Source: Prosopocoilus inquinatus
Taxonomy: Eukaryota > Arthropoda > Insecta > Coleoptera > Lucanidae
Direction of reading: 5' to 3'
Assembly (NCBI GenBank): GCA_036172665.1
Contig: CM069878.1
Location: 22,743,501-22,807,500, forward strand
Length of the DNA: 64,000 nucleotides
Part shown: positions 1-11,800 of the stretch, piece by piece
Layout: every line of letters starts with the position of its first letter
How positions within the stretch are numbered: the first letter of the stretch is position 1
Notes under the pieces: model-generated
The model's input: the letters and a program-made list of their open reading frames with translations, nothing else
Told to the model about the DNA's origin: nothing
Database searches by the model: none
Program-made: the position numbers and the translations under genes

Positions 1-1700
1 GGGACTTGTTCGCTACATATCTGGTATTTAATAATAATAAAAATGTCGCATGTGGATGATGAGGATCAATTTTTGTTTTTGGCTGCTGCCGCATACTATT
101 ACTGTTCTCCTTTTGGACCACTCCATCGTCACAAAATATGGGCTCGCTTTAATAATTTAAAACAGATAATTATCTGCACATGATCAAGTGCCTCTGTATG
201 GTCTGTGATCGCTGTGTTTTTCATTCATTTGGAATACAAATCTGTCCTGGAAAACTTGTCGGAAACATGTCAAATACATGAAAAGTCTAATACTTGTATG
301 AGACAAATTTCAGATTTCTTCCAAATTTTTCAAACGACATGTTAGATACATATATAATACAAACGTGTATGTAATATAAATGCCCCTTGAGAGATTGATT
401 CTCTGCTTTACTCTTTGCAAACAATGAGGTAATTACATCTCAACAGACTTTAAAGCTATAGATAAAATAAAAGTGCAAAACTTTATAAGACGCCTGTTAT
501 TAATTTTATATCTAAATATTTTTTTTTACGTTTACAACATTGTAATATTAAAAACTGTTTCGACGGAAGTAATTGGTCAAGTTCCGATGTCAACTGATGT
601 ATTGCCACACTTAACATGTTAAGAGTGCTGTATGTACAGTCACACTTTTTAGTAATATCTTCCCTACCAAATTTTAATTTACGCCCTGATGCCTTTTCTA
701 ACCATTATAATAGGTAGGTAGACAAGCAAACGAGCAAGCAGATACACAAACACAAAATAAAAATATGAAATAAAATTCAATAGGTGCTTGTTTACCTTTT
801 AGATTGCGACCAGAATTTTATTGGAGAGACATTACCTTTAATTATGATTGTACATATGCGTTACTGCATCGTATGAACGATCTGATGGCATGCAACGATT
901 TAAAATAAGGTGAAAAACATAGCCAATAATATGCCTAACTTAATATTTTGCAAGTTTCTTATATTAATGTTTGAATTTTCTTTTTGAATATGGGTTGAGT
1001 AAGAGCAGGATCCTGAACTTTTTCCTTTGATTTTCCACAAGAGTTATAATTCAGTTATATATATTTTGTACAACTTAATTTATAGAAAATAAAGACTTAT
1101 TATTATGACTATGTTTTATTGAACATTTTTGGTACCTATCATGAGAAAATAAAAACGTAATTTTCTAATTACTCCTTTTTTGAAATTTGTTACAACTTAA
1201 AAGTGTTTATTGATGACCTTAGAAATTATTTGGGTTTAACAGTAGTTGTGTTTTAGTATCTTATTCGCGAGATGGCGATGAAGTGGTGAAGTCACATTGT
1301 GCTCCCAGAAAGGAAAAGAAAATTTTTACATCAAATGTTGCATGTTATATCTTGCTGTACGTCATTACGTTAAAGATTTATATTCCATTTAATAAATTAC
1401 TTCATTAATGTACGAGATTAGCGCCACTTCATTTAGTTTCAATTCAGAAGATTACACAGAATGGTCAAGAGTACTCGCCAAGTTCGGCAGATAACGTTAT
1501 ATTTAAGCAGATCAAGTTGGGTATAGTGAAAACTTCCGAGAAATTCTTAATTCCGCCAGTTTATCAGCCAAGTCTCATTTCCGAAAAGGACGTGTTCTGT
1601 ACATAAGTGGATGCCGCGATCAATATTCCAAGCACTTAAGTACTTCGATTAATTACTAAAGATAGACAACATCCTGTCGATCTCATTCCGTAATCTCTGT
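1..1700. other. AT-rich region upstream of the deacetylase-like gene
   Basis: No open frame, RNA gene or repeat with recognisable ends was found here. The stretch is AT-rich and stop-dense on both strands. The part just before the promoter (about 1440-1730) may hold regulatory sites for the downstream gene, but no specific site can be named. Confidence 0.5.
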
Positions 1701-1731
1701 CCGAATCAATCACTTATCACCGTCGATTGTG

Positions 1732-1766
1732 TATATAAACGAAAAAATAGAGTGAGGAACATCAGT
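1732..1766 (+). promoter_or_regulatory. TATA box and initiator of the chitin deacetylase-like gene
   Basis: TATATAAA lies at 1732-1739 and an insect-type initiator TCAGT at 1762-1766. This would put transcription start at A1764, 32 bases after the first base of the TATA box. The implied 5' leader (1764-1786) is only 23 bases. Such a tight TATA-Inr promoter is typical of strongly induced, tissue-restricted insect genes. The exact start is inferred from spacing. Confidence 0.75.
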
Positions 1767-1786
1767 AGTGAAGTTACTCAGTCAAC

Positions 1787-3255
1787 ATGAAGCTAGCAGT
1801 TGTAACAGTGCTTCTGTGCGCCACTTCCATTCTGGGGTATTCCATTCGCGCTCCTGGAGTGCCTGCTCCTGTTTGTACCGATGAAGTTTGTGATGCAGCA
1901 GATGGGTGTCGTTGTGCATCTCCGACTTCTCCATTACCATTGGAACAAACACCACAGGTCGGTCAGTCAGAAAAAAAAAAGTTCATTAAGAAATGTTGAT
2001 ATTTTATTTTATATTCACAGACGTTTAGTTAAAATATACAAAAAGATAAACTTTTTTTAAATTATTTTGGTTATCTATATATAAACTCTTGAGTATAAAG
2101 ATAATGCGCAAGTAATTGAGAACTAATGACTTCTTCAAGTGTTCATCAGATATAGTGGGCCTTTGAAGACTGTCTGCGATTTACATTGACGTTTCGACAT
2201 TGGTCCCATTACATATTCCGTAAATCGCTTTATGTTTTCAGCTGGTATCCTTGATCTTTGACGATGCCGTAACCGATGCCATTACGACGAATTATCATCT
2301 GCCACTCCTCAGTGGACGTACAAATTCAGATGGATCTCCAATTGGAGTCACCTTCTTTGTACCACACGAATGGAGTGACTACGTCAGAGTTAACGAACTC
2401 TACAACATAGGTTACGAAATTGCTGTGCATTCCATCACCAAAAATGCTTTGAGCAGTTATTGGCGTGATGCAACAGTTGAAGAACTGGTGGATGAATTCG
2501 GAGGCCAACGTACGATCCTAAATGCTTTTGCAAACATTCCCCTAGATGATATCTTAGGAGCTAGGACGCCCAATCTGGAGTTAGCTGGAAACTTCACATT
2601 CCGTGCCTATCAACAATCTGAAATTACATACGACAGTTCTTGGCCAACTTTGAGCTCGTCACCTTTATTCCCATATAGCTTAGATTTCTTGACAAATCAA
2701 GATTGCCTTGTTGGTTCTTGTCCTAACGAAGCGTTCCCCGGCCTGTGGGTTGCTCCGATCGTAAATCTGCTTGGAGCTAACGACGTCCAATGCAACACCC
2801 TGCATGGTTGTGGTGTAGTGTAAGTAATTACATACATTTTGTTCACTGCGATTTTACGGATATACAAATTTTACAGAGGAGATAGAGACGATATCTCCGG
2901 ATGGTTAATAGAAGAATTCCAACGCGTTTATGGGTCAACCAAAACTCCAATTACATTGGCGATAAGTTCCGCCTTCTACACGATTTCCGGGGGTGGTTTC
3001 GAAGGCCTACAAGATTTCTTGGATTATCTAGCCACACTGAATGACGTCTTCCTGGTAACACAAAAGCAGGTGGTCGATTGGACAAGAAACCCAGTTCCAC
3101 TTGCCAATTTCCATCCGGTCATCACTCAACGTGCTGAAGAATGTGAGCCTTTGACTTGCCCTGTATTGAAAGAAGAGGAAACCAGATACTTAAGAGTTTG
3201 CAATACCTGTCCTCAAGTCTACCCGTGGCTGGGAAATCCTCTTGGTTTAGCATAA
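1787..3255 (+). CDS. secreted chitin deacetylase-like protein (group V type), three exons
   Basis: Exons 1787-1957, 2242-2819 and 2877-3255 join with GT-AG introns (GTCGGT..CAG and GTAAGT..CAG) and matching phases into a 375-residue protein. Residues 1-17 form a signal peptide. A short Cys-rich linker (about residues 30-42) precedes a polysaccharide deacetylase (CE4) fold from residue 58. There is no chitin-binding or LDLa domain, and the length fits insect group V deacetylases, which act in the gut lumen or peritrophic matrix. Motif 1 is IFDD (62-65) and the DSS of motif 4 is at 188-190. Motif 2 reads HSITK (120-124), so the second metal-binding histidine is lysine. Motif 3 is RTPN (165-168). 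The motif 5 region AFYTIS (282-287) lacks the usual histidine. The fold assignment is strong. Loss of full catalysis is inferred, and binding to chitin without deacetylation is possible. The ATG is the first after the promoter. Confidence 0.9.
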
Positions 3256-3283
3256 GATGTAAATAATGGCGACTTTGTCAGTC

Positions 3284-3289
3284 AATAAA
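3284..3289 (+). terminator. poly(A) signal of the chitin deacetylase-like gene
   Basis: AATAAA lies 29 bases after the stop codon at 3253-3255 and is followed by a T-rich stretch. This gives a very short 3' UTR. Confidence 0.75.
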
Positions 3290-3299
3290 ACCCTATGCT

Positions 3300-5741
3300 T
3301 TTCATGTACTTATTTATTTTCTAAATGTTTTAGTTTTGAATTAAAATTGCATGGTATTAAAGATGTCGCTTAATAAAAAAAACAATGAAACATTTATTTT
3401 TTTTAATTACTCGATCGGTTTGCTTATACAATTTTGATAAGTAAAATCGTAGATCGTATCGTTTGATTTTATTATTTGCCGTTGTTGTCTGAGATTAAAA
3501 AACGTGTAATTTTATCTTGTCATTGTGTCCAAACCAGAAACAAAGTATTCTTAACTCGAAAATTCTAATAAAGAACTTGGTATCACTTCATACTTAAATT
3601 CAGTGGGCAAAAAGAAAGAATCTTTGAGTTTATTAGTGATAAAGTACATATTGTGTGCAATTTGAAAAATTATTCACAAACACGAATCTTGAACAAAATG
3701 TAGCTTTTTAAATGTTAAGTCGAATCAACGGTCTGTTTGAACGGTATGTTCTTTCATTCGGGCAAAAATTCTATCTTTAATGAGTGTGGGTTAATAATTT
3801 TAATGTAGACGTTTCTATTTGGGGTTTCCTTTCAAAATTTCTTTAGTTTCTAACAGTATTTAGCGTATTCAGTAAGGCGTACGGCTTGATAAAGGAATTT
3901 CTCGATTATTTTTCAATTAATTATAAAATCAGTGAAGTACTTCAGTAATTTGATAAATAAATCATATGACTCCTCTTGTTTTAATTTGTTATCATTAGAT
4001 AACATTTGAATGATCAGAACGAATGTACGTCGGCTGGTGCAATACTTACAGCTATTTACGACAACGATTCTAATTGTTAATTCGATTTGAATTCCACCAT
4101 TTCTTTCAGACCAAATAAAACTATTTGGAATCATATTTAAGGGGAAAATATGAAATGTTACTTCGTGACTGTAAGAAAAACTTTAGAAAAAGTTATTGCA
4201 AATTGTTTTCGATTGCTGTATCAGGTCAAGAAGCGATCGCAGAATGTCACTACTTAAACTTTTTATATGAAAAACTTTAAAACACCCTAATTTTTAAACA
4301 CCCTAAAATATCTTAAGAGTATGACCACACGGTGAATGGCAGATGAACCATGGATTAGCACAAGGTCTTAAGTGCTTTTGTGTACCTAGATCAATTATGC
4401 AGTAACGCAAGTGACATGAAAAGGCACTGCATAAAATTTAATACAGACAAAAAATTGTATTGGAAGCATTCACTTCGACCTTGGTTACCTCGCTGGAAAC
4501 CGAAAAGCACTAGAAAATATGATGTAATCGTTCTTGCCGTAATAAAATATATAAAAACTGAGATAAATAGCTTAACCTTTCTTTTTTCTCATTGATTGTG
4601 TGGTCAACTGCCAAAAATGTTGTTTTCTTTGCATCTACTGCCGTAATTTGGTAAGAATAAATTAATTCCTTTCTCAATCAATTTTCTTATATTAACACCA
4701 ACCTATTTATATTACTTTATTATTTTTATTGTACCTACAAAATCAATTGGTTTCCTCTCCAAGAAAATATTTGAAACTTGCTTAGAATTATTCTGTATTC
4801 TTTAAACATTATGTTGAATTTTATTCCGAAAGTAATGTTAATCTAATTTTGAATTTGTAACTTGTTTGTTTAAATTTTAATACAGCATTCTTGAAAAGCT
4901 TCCTAAATTTTATTTTTAAAAACGAAAACATTCAAATCCCTCTTTAAGTTGCAAGGTACACACATGAAAAGCTGTAGTCAATTCTGACATTTTTTCAACT
5001 GCTTTTCGGTGTTTTCTCGCGTTCATCCGTTTCTGCTGTTAAAAAAAGGAATTAGGATGTTCACCATTTAAAAATTGCCATAGAACTTATACTTATTGGA
5101 GTAAACATTTAATTTTAGGCGCAATTTAGCCAGGAAAACATAACAATAACGCCAAATTAGATAAGAATTAACAACTTTTCAGGTAAAACTTTATCCATAT
5201 TTATCACTGATTAGGAAGATCAGATTTTTTCGCATTTTTTTTTGTGTATGTATAGTTTTGAACTCGACGAGTCTCTTTTAAATGATAATTTCTTATCCCT
5301 CATGTTATGTTTGAATTAATTACCTTTTTCTTATAACTGCATACCAAAAAGACAATTAAACTAAAATAGTAAAGGAGACTGTGGTTTAACAATAATTTTT
5401 ATATCAGCTACGGATATGTAATTTTTATATCCACTTCGGAAATAAAAATTATTGTGGCTGTAGGTTAATTTTAATTAAAAAGACAATTAATTATCACACG
5501 TACGACACGCGATCTATAAAAATTTGATTGTTATTCCGTCACTTTGCCCAAGAAAATTTGGATAGTCGCCATCTTATATAGGTAAAAGTTTTGAACATTT
5601 TCAAAGCTCACTGAAAAACTTCTTCTATGCAGAGGTCACTATGAGTATAAATGTGTTTCTGAATGACGATCTTGATTAAAGTTCATGTTCATGTTAGGCA
5701 ATAACGTAATTTGCCTTAAGAATGTGATATTCATATTATAC
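3300..5741. other. anonymous AT-rich intergenic DNA
   Basis: Frames here are short, AT-driven and without recognisable domains. The only item noted is a copy of a dispersed repeat near 4218-4262, listed separately. Confidence 0.5.
4218..4262. repeat. dispersed repeat copy (AGCGATCGCAGAAT family)
   Basis: The segment CAGGTCAAGAAGCGATCGCA and its continuation through 'cttaaact' is closely matched at 30463-30510 and about 58510-58556. Three copies at unlinked sites mark a dispersed repeat. The element's ends and class cannot be defined from this window. Confidence 0.55.
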
Positions 5742-5744
5742 TTA

Positions 5745-5852
5745 GGGCGGGTTACTCAGTCACAGTTTAACGTTAATCTTCTGTTAACTTCCATCTGTTC
5801 CTATGTAAAAAAACTAAAGATTAAAGTTAAACTGTGACTGAGCAACCGGGCC
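5745..5852. mobile_element. Harbinger-type MITE, 108 bp, TTA target duplication
   Basis: The segment is nearly one inverted repeat. It starts GGGCGGGTTACTCAGTCACA and ends with the complement of GGCCCGGTTGCTCAGTCACA, with arms of about 35-40 bp. TTA flanks it at 5742-5744 and 5853-5855. GG(G/C)C ends with a TTA duplication are characteristic of PIF/Harbinger MITEs. The copy at 35665-35790 belongs to the same family. Confidence 0.8.
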
Positions 5853-5859
5853 TTAATAA

Positions 5860-7875
5860 TTTAAGAGTTAATACTTCTCCCCCTTGACGATATATATCCA
5901 TTATTGATAATGTTGTGGCCATTACAAAAAAGGCAATGGAAATAAAAAAAAAATTTATTATTAACCCTCCAAACTGTATTCACGAAAAATAATCACAAGA
6001 ACTTTAAAATCAATTTTTCTATACGATTTGTAACTTGTATTTGTAACAACGAGAAATAAACTGGGATACCTCGCCATAGGCATTTTTAATTCCCGAGCAA
6101 ATGAGTGCTGCCAAATATTCTCAAAATATTCTCTATATTGGTACACTATGAAACCTATCAAACCTATTAAAAAAAGCAAAATTTGGTAAAAAGTGCCATC
6201 CAGTGTTGTATTTGTAAAATTATGTGATATGTTCAATGTGGTGCAACTGAACTTCGAACCAGGGGAAAGCAGTGGCGACTCGTTATAATTTACTGCGGGT
6301 AGGCAACTGTAAAAGAGAAAGATGAGTAATTTTTCCAAACAAATTTGTTTTGCGGAGCTGTCCCGACCTGGATCTGGAACTTACAGATTTAAATATCGCA
6401 TCAGCTTTATCACAGAGTTCAACTACAATTTCAGTAAGACAGGGTGGGCACTGCCCTTCTTGCCCACCCCAACGAGCCGGCACTGGGAGTAAAGCATTTT
6501 GGAAATGTGACGCTGCACTAACAAAAATACCAATGTAGAAAAAATAATAGAAGTACCGCAATGTATTTCAGCGGTTTAAATTTTTTATTTATATTTTATT
6601 TTTTTATTCATATTTGTCACTGGAATCGCATTCGTGTCAATATGCGTACCAATTCACAGAAATTAGGTGAAATTCGTGCATTTTAAGATTACTTATCCTA
6701 CGAAAAATTGAATGATGTGCTCGTAATGCCAACCGTGGCCCTTTAGGATTCTTTTTAAATGAACGTATACCGTTTTACGAATTTGCATTGCTTCATGTGC
6801 GAGATAATATTAAACGAATTAAAGTGAAGCGACTCATGTTTAATCAAACACTATAAATAAAAAACTCAGTTTATGAAGACTCCATTAACACAGTTCAGGA
6901 AATTACGTTTTTGCTGGAGCACAAAAATCAAAACAATTCAAAACACTGCCCGGCTTTCGTGATTCATTAGGCCGACATTCACACAGAACTTTTGAACGCT
7001 CTTGGGTAGTAAAATATTTGGCACACAGATAGGCTCGTGCAAAGAAGAAAATCCTTGCGCTTCAAGTATGCGAGTCAAAACGTGCATCCAGAAGTAATTG
7101 CAGTTTTAATAAATTAAATAATAAGTTAAATTTGGCCGATTAAGCTAGCCCTACAAAAACCGTAAGTTACATCAAATAACATTTATTTTTTGTTGACACA
7201 GTGACACAGTTTTTAAACCATAAACAGTTAGTCAAACCGATTTTAAAAACACATTACCCATCGCATTACAACAGCCATTGGTGCTACTAAAACGGTTTCC
7301 ATTTGGGGCAAGAAAGACGTTGATTTTCGAAATGTTTCTGATAATCTTTTTTCTTGCAATTTGGGACTTGCATCACCTTAGTACATACGCCTCCGACGAG
7401 TCGTACACTTATTATGAATCACTCTGTACGCAAGGCGCAACAAAGCAGAATACGAGCGGAATTTCGTCTTTCGTTCTTATAATATAAGACATGATGTTTC
7501 CTTAGTAGTTGCACAGCATCGGACTACAAAATTTAAAAAGACATCTTCTTACACAGGCATGAAACTGTTTAATAAACTAAAGGGGAAAAGCTTTAATGTC
7601 TTTTAGTCGTCCATAAAAGATGCGCCAGATTTAGAGATTTAGTATATCAACTTAATTTTTTTGTTATTGCTAACCACTTTTCATGTACATCCTATGTAGG
7701 GCTAAATATGAATAAATTATTACTGTGACTATGACTATCCACGACTTACAATAGAATCGAACAATAATGTTTTGGTACCTGAACACGCCACCCAAAAACG
7801 GCCTAAATACTTTAAAAAAGCTTTATTTTTAGACAATCCAAAGGAGTTTTTGATTGTTGGATCAGGTTTTGGTAA
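5860..7875. other. intergenic DNA with one candidate exon cluster
   Basis: The stretch is mostly AT-rich with no supported gene. The exception is the GC-richer segment 6240-6512, described separately as a candidate minus-strand exon pair. Confidence 0.4.
5961..6512 (-). other. candidate minus-strand exons of an unrecognised secreted or membrane protein (doubtful)
   Basis: A GC-richer segment shows a good acceptor (T-rich tract then GTGCAG) before 6512 and a strong donor GTAAGT at 6384-6379. This bounds a 128-nt open exon containing a CPPC motif. A 78-nt candidate intron ends at a strong CTTTCTCTTTTACAG acceptor before 6306. Downstream, a frame to 5961 encodes N-glycosylation sites and a clear hydrophobic transmembrane stretch. 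However, the exon phases do not match: direct joining reaches a stop after seven codons. The upstream frame also has no ATG. It may be a decayed gene, a misread splice site or a chance open region. No family is recognised. Confidence 0.22.
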
Positions 7876-8150
7876 TTAATCCTCACCGCCCGACAACCTT
7901 AAAATTACATACTGCCCGTCTGGGGTCACTTTTGACCCCAAACCTAAAATTGCGTTGGTTTGCTATAAAAAAACGTATTTTTCAGGTTAATGTTTAAAGA
8001 TATATATTGATTAGTCTGTATGTGATAGTTATTAATAAACTTTAATAAACTAAATGTATATAAAATATATATACAAGCTAAACTATATAAACAAAATGAA
8101 TTTTAAAGCAAATTTATTTATGAGGTGAATACTTTGCTGTAGTAAATATA

Positions 8151-8515
8151 TTAGTCTGAGCCACTGTCATCTAACATTAAACTAGAACATGTAAAACATA
8201 ATGTGCGCATTTCAAGGTGCTCCTTACAAACGAATTTACTGCACATATCACATAAAATATTTGTTTTTCTGTCTGCTTGCCCTGGACAAATGCTGCATCT
8301 TCCTCGTTTATTTTGTGGTAGGTCCGGGTGTTTGTATTGTTGAAGTAAGTTTCCAAACCCTGCATTTTCAATGGCCTTATGAATTTTCGTTGTCTTTGAT
8401 TGGGGATATTGAATTCTATTTTCTATTTCTTGTTTTACTAATTCCTCGCCTAGTTCTAGTAAGAAGCGGCGTCTTCCAGTTTTATTTTTCTATGTATTGT
8501 CAAGCTCAGAAAATA
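8151..8515 (-). pseudogene. piggyBac transposase, 3' part with cysteine-rich C-terminal domain
   Basis: Reading on the minus strand from the left target duplication (8516-8519), the frame continues the transposase exactly as expected if the 6.4-kb insertion is ignored. It meets an in-frame TAG after about eight codons, then runs open with GRRRFLLELGEELV and ends in the Cys/His-rich zinc-binding module typical of piggyBac (CSICPG, ILCDMC, FVCKEHL). The natural stop TAA is at 8153-8151. This shows that the LTR element inserted inside the coding region. Confidence 0.88.
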
Positions 8516-8519
8516 ATAC

Positions 8520-8846
8520 TGTTACGTTTCTAGGGTTTATGTTTATTTATTTAAACGAATAAAACACTCGATAAAAACTTAACCGTAATTTAATAAAGCT
8601 TAAAAACTAATTTATTTGTAATAATTTATTTTCACACTAAAATCTAATTTCGACGGTCGCTAGTTAGAACTCGACTGACTCGTGAGTCAACTCCGGGCGA
8701 TTTTATATCATTTGCTGCCGTCTGGAAGTCTCTACGCTGGAAGATTCTAGTCTGTTCGATGTAGGCCCCGATGGCGTGACGGCCGATGACACATAACAGC
8801 GAACCGACTTCTTGACGCCTTGTGCTAAGCCGGTTGGCGCGCCACA
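8520..8846 (-). repeat. 3' LTR of the gypsy element (327 bp)
   Basis: It is identical to the copy at 14587-14913 except at three sites: near 8649 and 8671, in the TATA-distal part, and near 8827. The gag-pol frame enters this LTR and stops inside it at 8705-8703. AATAAA on the minus strand at 8547-8542 would serve as the poly(A) signal in the R/U5 part. Confidence 0.93.
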
Positions 8847-11800
8847 CTGCCCCCTTCTTAAAAACGTTTCGTCTCGAAATGTTCCTGGTGATAGTCTTGA
8901 AGGAGGGTGTCGGAATCTACATGCTGGCCCATTCTTGCAACTTCCCGTCTGGAAGAAGTAACAGTCTACGGTTTTGCTGTGGCTGACTGTTGCCTGTGGG
9001 TGGTGGCTGCAGACTAGGACTTCAATTCCCGTTCTGTGGAAGATGACTTCCAGCATGCTTCGGATTACTCTCCAGTCTAGTCCGTCCAATCCGCAGCCCA
9101 ATTTGGGGATGGCTAACTTCATCTGATGGTTCTCTATTAGCTGTCTCCTCAGGCTATATAGGGCTCTCCACATAGTCACATAGTCAGGTTTACCGCTTGA
9201 TGTCTTCTTAGTGACTAAATAATGCACGTGGCGCCTCCGATCTGCCGTCGAATCAATGATCTGCAAGCTCTTGCCTACCACGGGATGCTGTCTTCGTAGC
9301 TCCTCGATTTGGCCAAATTTCTTCCTAAACACCTGAGCGATTCCTTTGGACATTTTCAGGTCTTCTGCTACGCAGTGGGCCAGACTGTACTCCAGTGGCA
9401 CTTTAAAGAGATCTTGTTGCTTCTCCGTGGTCACTCCAAACCGTGCCTTGCTTCCTTTGGCGTGATGAGACATGAAGGTTTCGAAGTTCACTTCGGAAAC
9501 TTGCGCCCTTTGTACTGTCCCTTCATCTGCTTCTCCATGGTAAGGGGCTATCCGGTTGAAGTGGATTACTTTGGGTTTGCCATGGGGGACCTTCTTGATG
9601 CGGTAAACGACGTCGTTGATCCGTTTCATCACTTTGTAAGGACCTTCCCAAGAGGTCTGTAATTTTGGGGAGAGGCCTCGACGTCTTTGGGGGTTATAAA
9701 GCCAGACCAGTGCTCCAGGTTGGTATCCCCCGTGTTGAGCGTTGATGTCATAGTGCTCCTTCATCCGATCACTGGCCGTCTGTATATTGTGACGCACTTG
9801 GTTGTGGATATCATCCATTTCCCTGCGTAATTTGCTCACGTAATCTTCGTCGGCAGAGACTTCGCCAGGCTTCACACCAAACTTCAGGTCGCAGGGCAGT
9901 CTCGGCTCTCGCCCGAATACCACTTTCGCGGGAGTCTCCCCTGTTGTCTCATGAACAGATGAGCGGTATGCCATTAGAAAGAGGGGGATGTACGTGTCCC
10001 AGTCCCTCTGATGATTGGAAACGACCTTGGACAAATGTCGGTTGATGGTTCTATTGAACCTTTCCACCATTCCGTCCGACTGTGGGTGGAGTGCAGTTGT
10101 TCTAGTTTTTCGTACGCCGAGCAGAGTACACACGTTCTTGTACAAGGCCGATTCAAAGTTCCTTCCTTGGTCTGAATGCAGTTCCATAGGTGCACCATAC
10201 CGACTGATCCATTCCCTGACAAGGACTTCCGCAATAGTGACTGCCTCTTGGTTAGGTAGGGCGTAAGCTTCAACCCACTTACTAAAGTAGTCCATTACCA
10301 CGACGATGTACTTGTTTCCACCATTCGTTTCTGGAAACGGGCCGGCTACATCGATGACAACTCTCTCAAAAGGACTTCCAACGTTGTACTGTGTCATGGG
10401 AGCCTTACCCCGCCTGTGGGGGCCGTTACTGGCTGCGCAGACTGCACACTTTCTGCACCAATCCTTCACGTCTTCCTTGCAGTTCACCCAGTAAAATCTT
10501 TCGCGCACCTTCTCCATAGTCTTCTTAACTCCCAGATGCCCTCCCGAAGTTCCATCGTGAAGTTCCCTCAGAACTTCTGGCACCCTATTCTTGGGAATTA
10601 GCAACTGTGTCTTCTCTTCCATGCCTTCTGGATTCTCCATGCTTCGTCTCAGAAGACCACGATCCAACACTATGGAGTCCCACTGCGCCCAGTATGATTT
10701 CACGGACGGTGCACATGGTGCTACCTCTTCCCAGGTAGGCCTCGTGTCCCTGCTTTTCCACTCTAGCACTAATTTCAAATCCGGGTCGTTCTCCTGGTCT
10801 CTTCGCAGTTCTTCGGCTTGCCATTTGTCGTCAACAATGGCTGTCCTCGCAGTCGTGGCTACTTTCTCGTCCAAACGACTACAGTGCTTACAGTTTTCGG
10901 CACAGGGTCTTCTCGACAAAGCATCGGCATTTCGATGGCTAGTTCCTGCCCGATGCTGAATTTCAAAATCGTACTCCTGAAGTCGTTCGATCCATCGTGC
11001 AACTTGCCCTTCTGGGTTCTTGAAACGGAGAAGCCATTTTAGAGCGGTGTGGTCGGTCCTCAGCAGGAAGCGTCTACCATACAAGTACTTGTAGAAGTGT
11101 TCTATCGTTTTTACGACGGCTAGCAATTCCCTTCTTGTGACGCAATAGTTTTGATCCGGCTTTGATAGGACTTTACTGAAGTAGCCGATCACCTTCTCTT
11201 GCCCCTCTTGTATCTGGGAGAGTACGCCACCAATCCCAACGTTGCTAGCATCTGTGTCCACGACGAATTTGCCTTCCGGGAAAGGATAACTCAAAATAGG
11301 AGCACTAATCAAGTACTGCTTTAGTTGTTCAAAGCCAATTTGACACTGTTGGTCCCATTCAAATGGACGACCTTCTTCAGTGAGTTTTGTTAACGGCTTA
11401 GCAATGTCTGCAAATCCAAGAACGTAGCGCCGATAGTAAGTGCACAGGCCAAGGAAACTCCTTATTTGGTGTTTATTTCTGGGAGTTGGCCAGTCTTTCA
11501 CCACCTGAATCTTCACAGGGTCCAGGGCGATTCCATTTCCATTAACAATGTGCCCCAGGTAATTCACTTCCTTCTGGAACAGGTGACACTTCTTGAGGCT
11601 AAGCTTTAGTCCAGCTCCGCGAAGCCGCTGGAACACTCCTTCCAGGTTCCTTAGGTGGTCGTCGAACGTCTTTCCCACGACAATTATGTCGTCAAGGTAC
11701 ACCATGCACGTTGTCCAGGACAGACCTTTCAGAACCGTCTCCATTAACCTCTCGAATGTCGCTGGGGCATTACATAATCCGAATGGCATCACTGTGAACT

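Noticed and set aside
2326..2508. Minus-strand frame inside the deacetylase-like gene
   Set aside because: It is antisense to exon 2, whose frame and splicing are well supported.
7278..7487. 69-residue hydrophobic frame on the plus strand
   Set aside because: It is AT-biased with no ATG promoter context, splice signals or recognisable domain. Probably chance.
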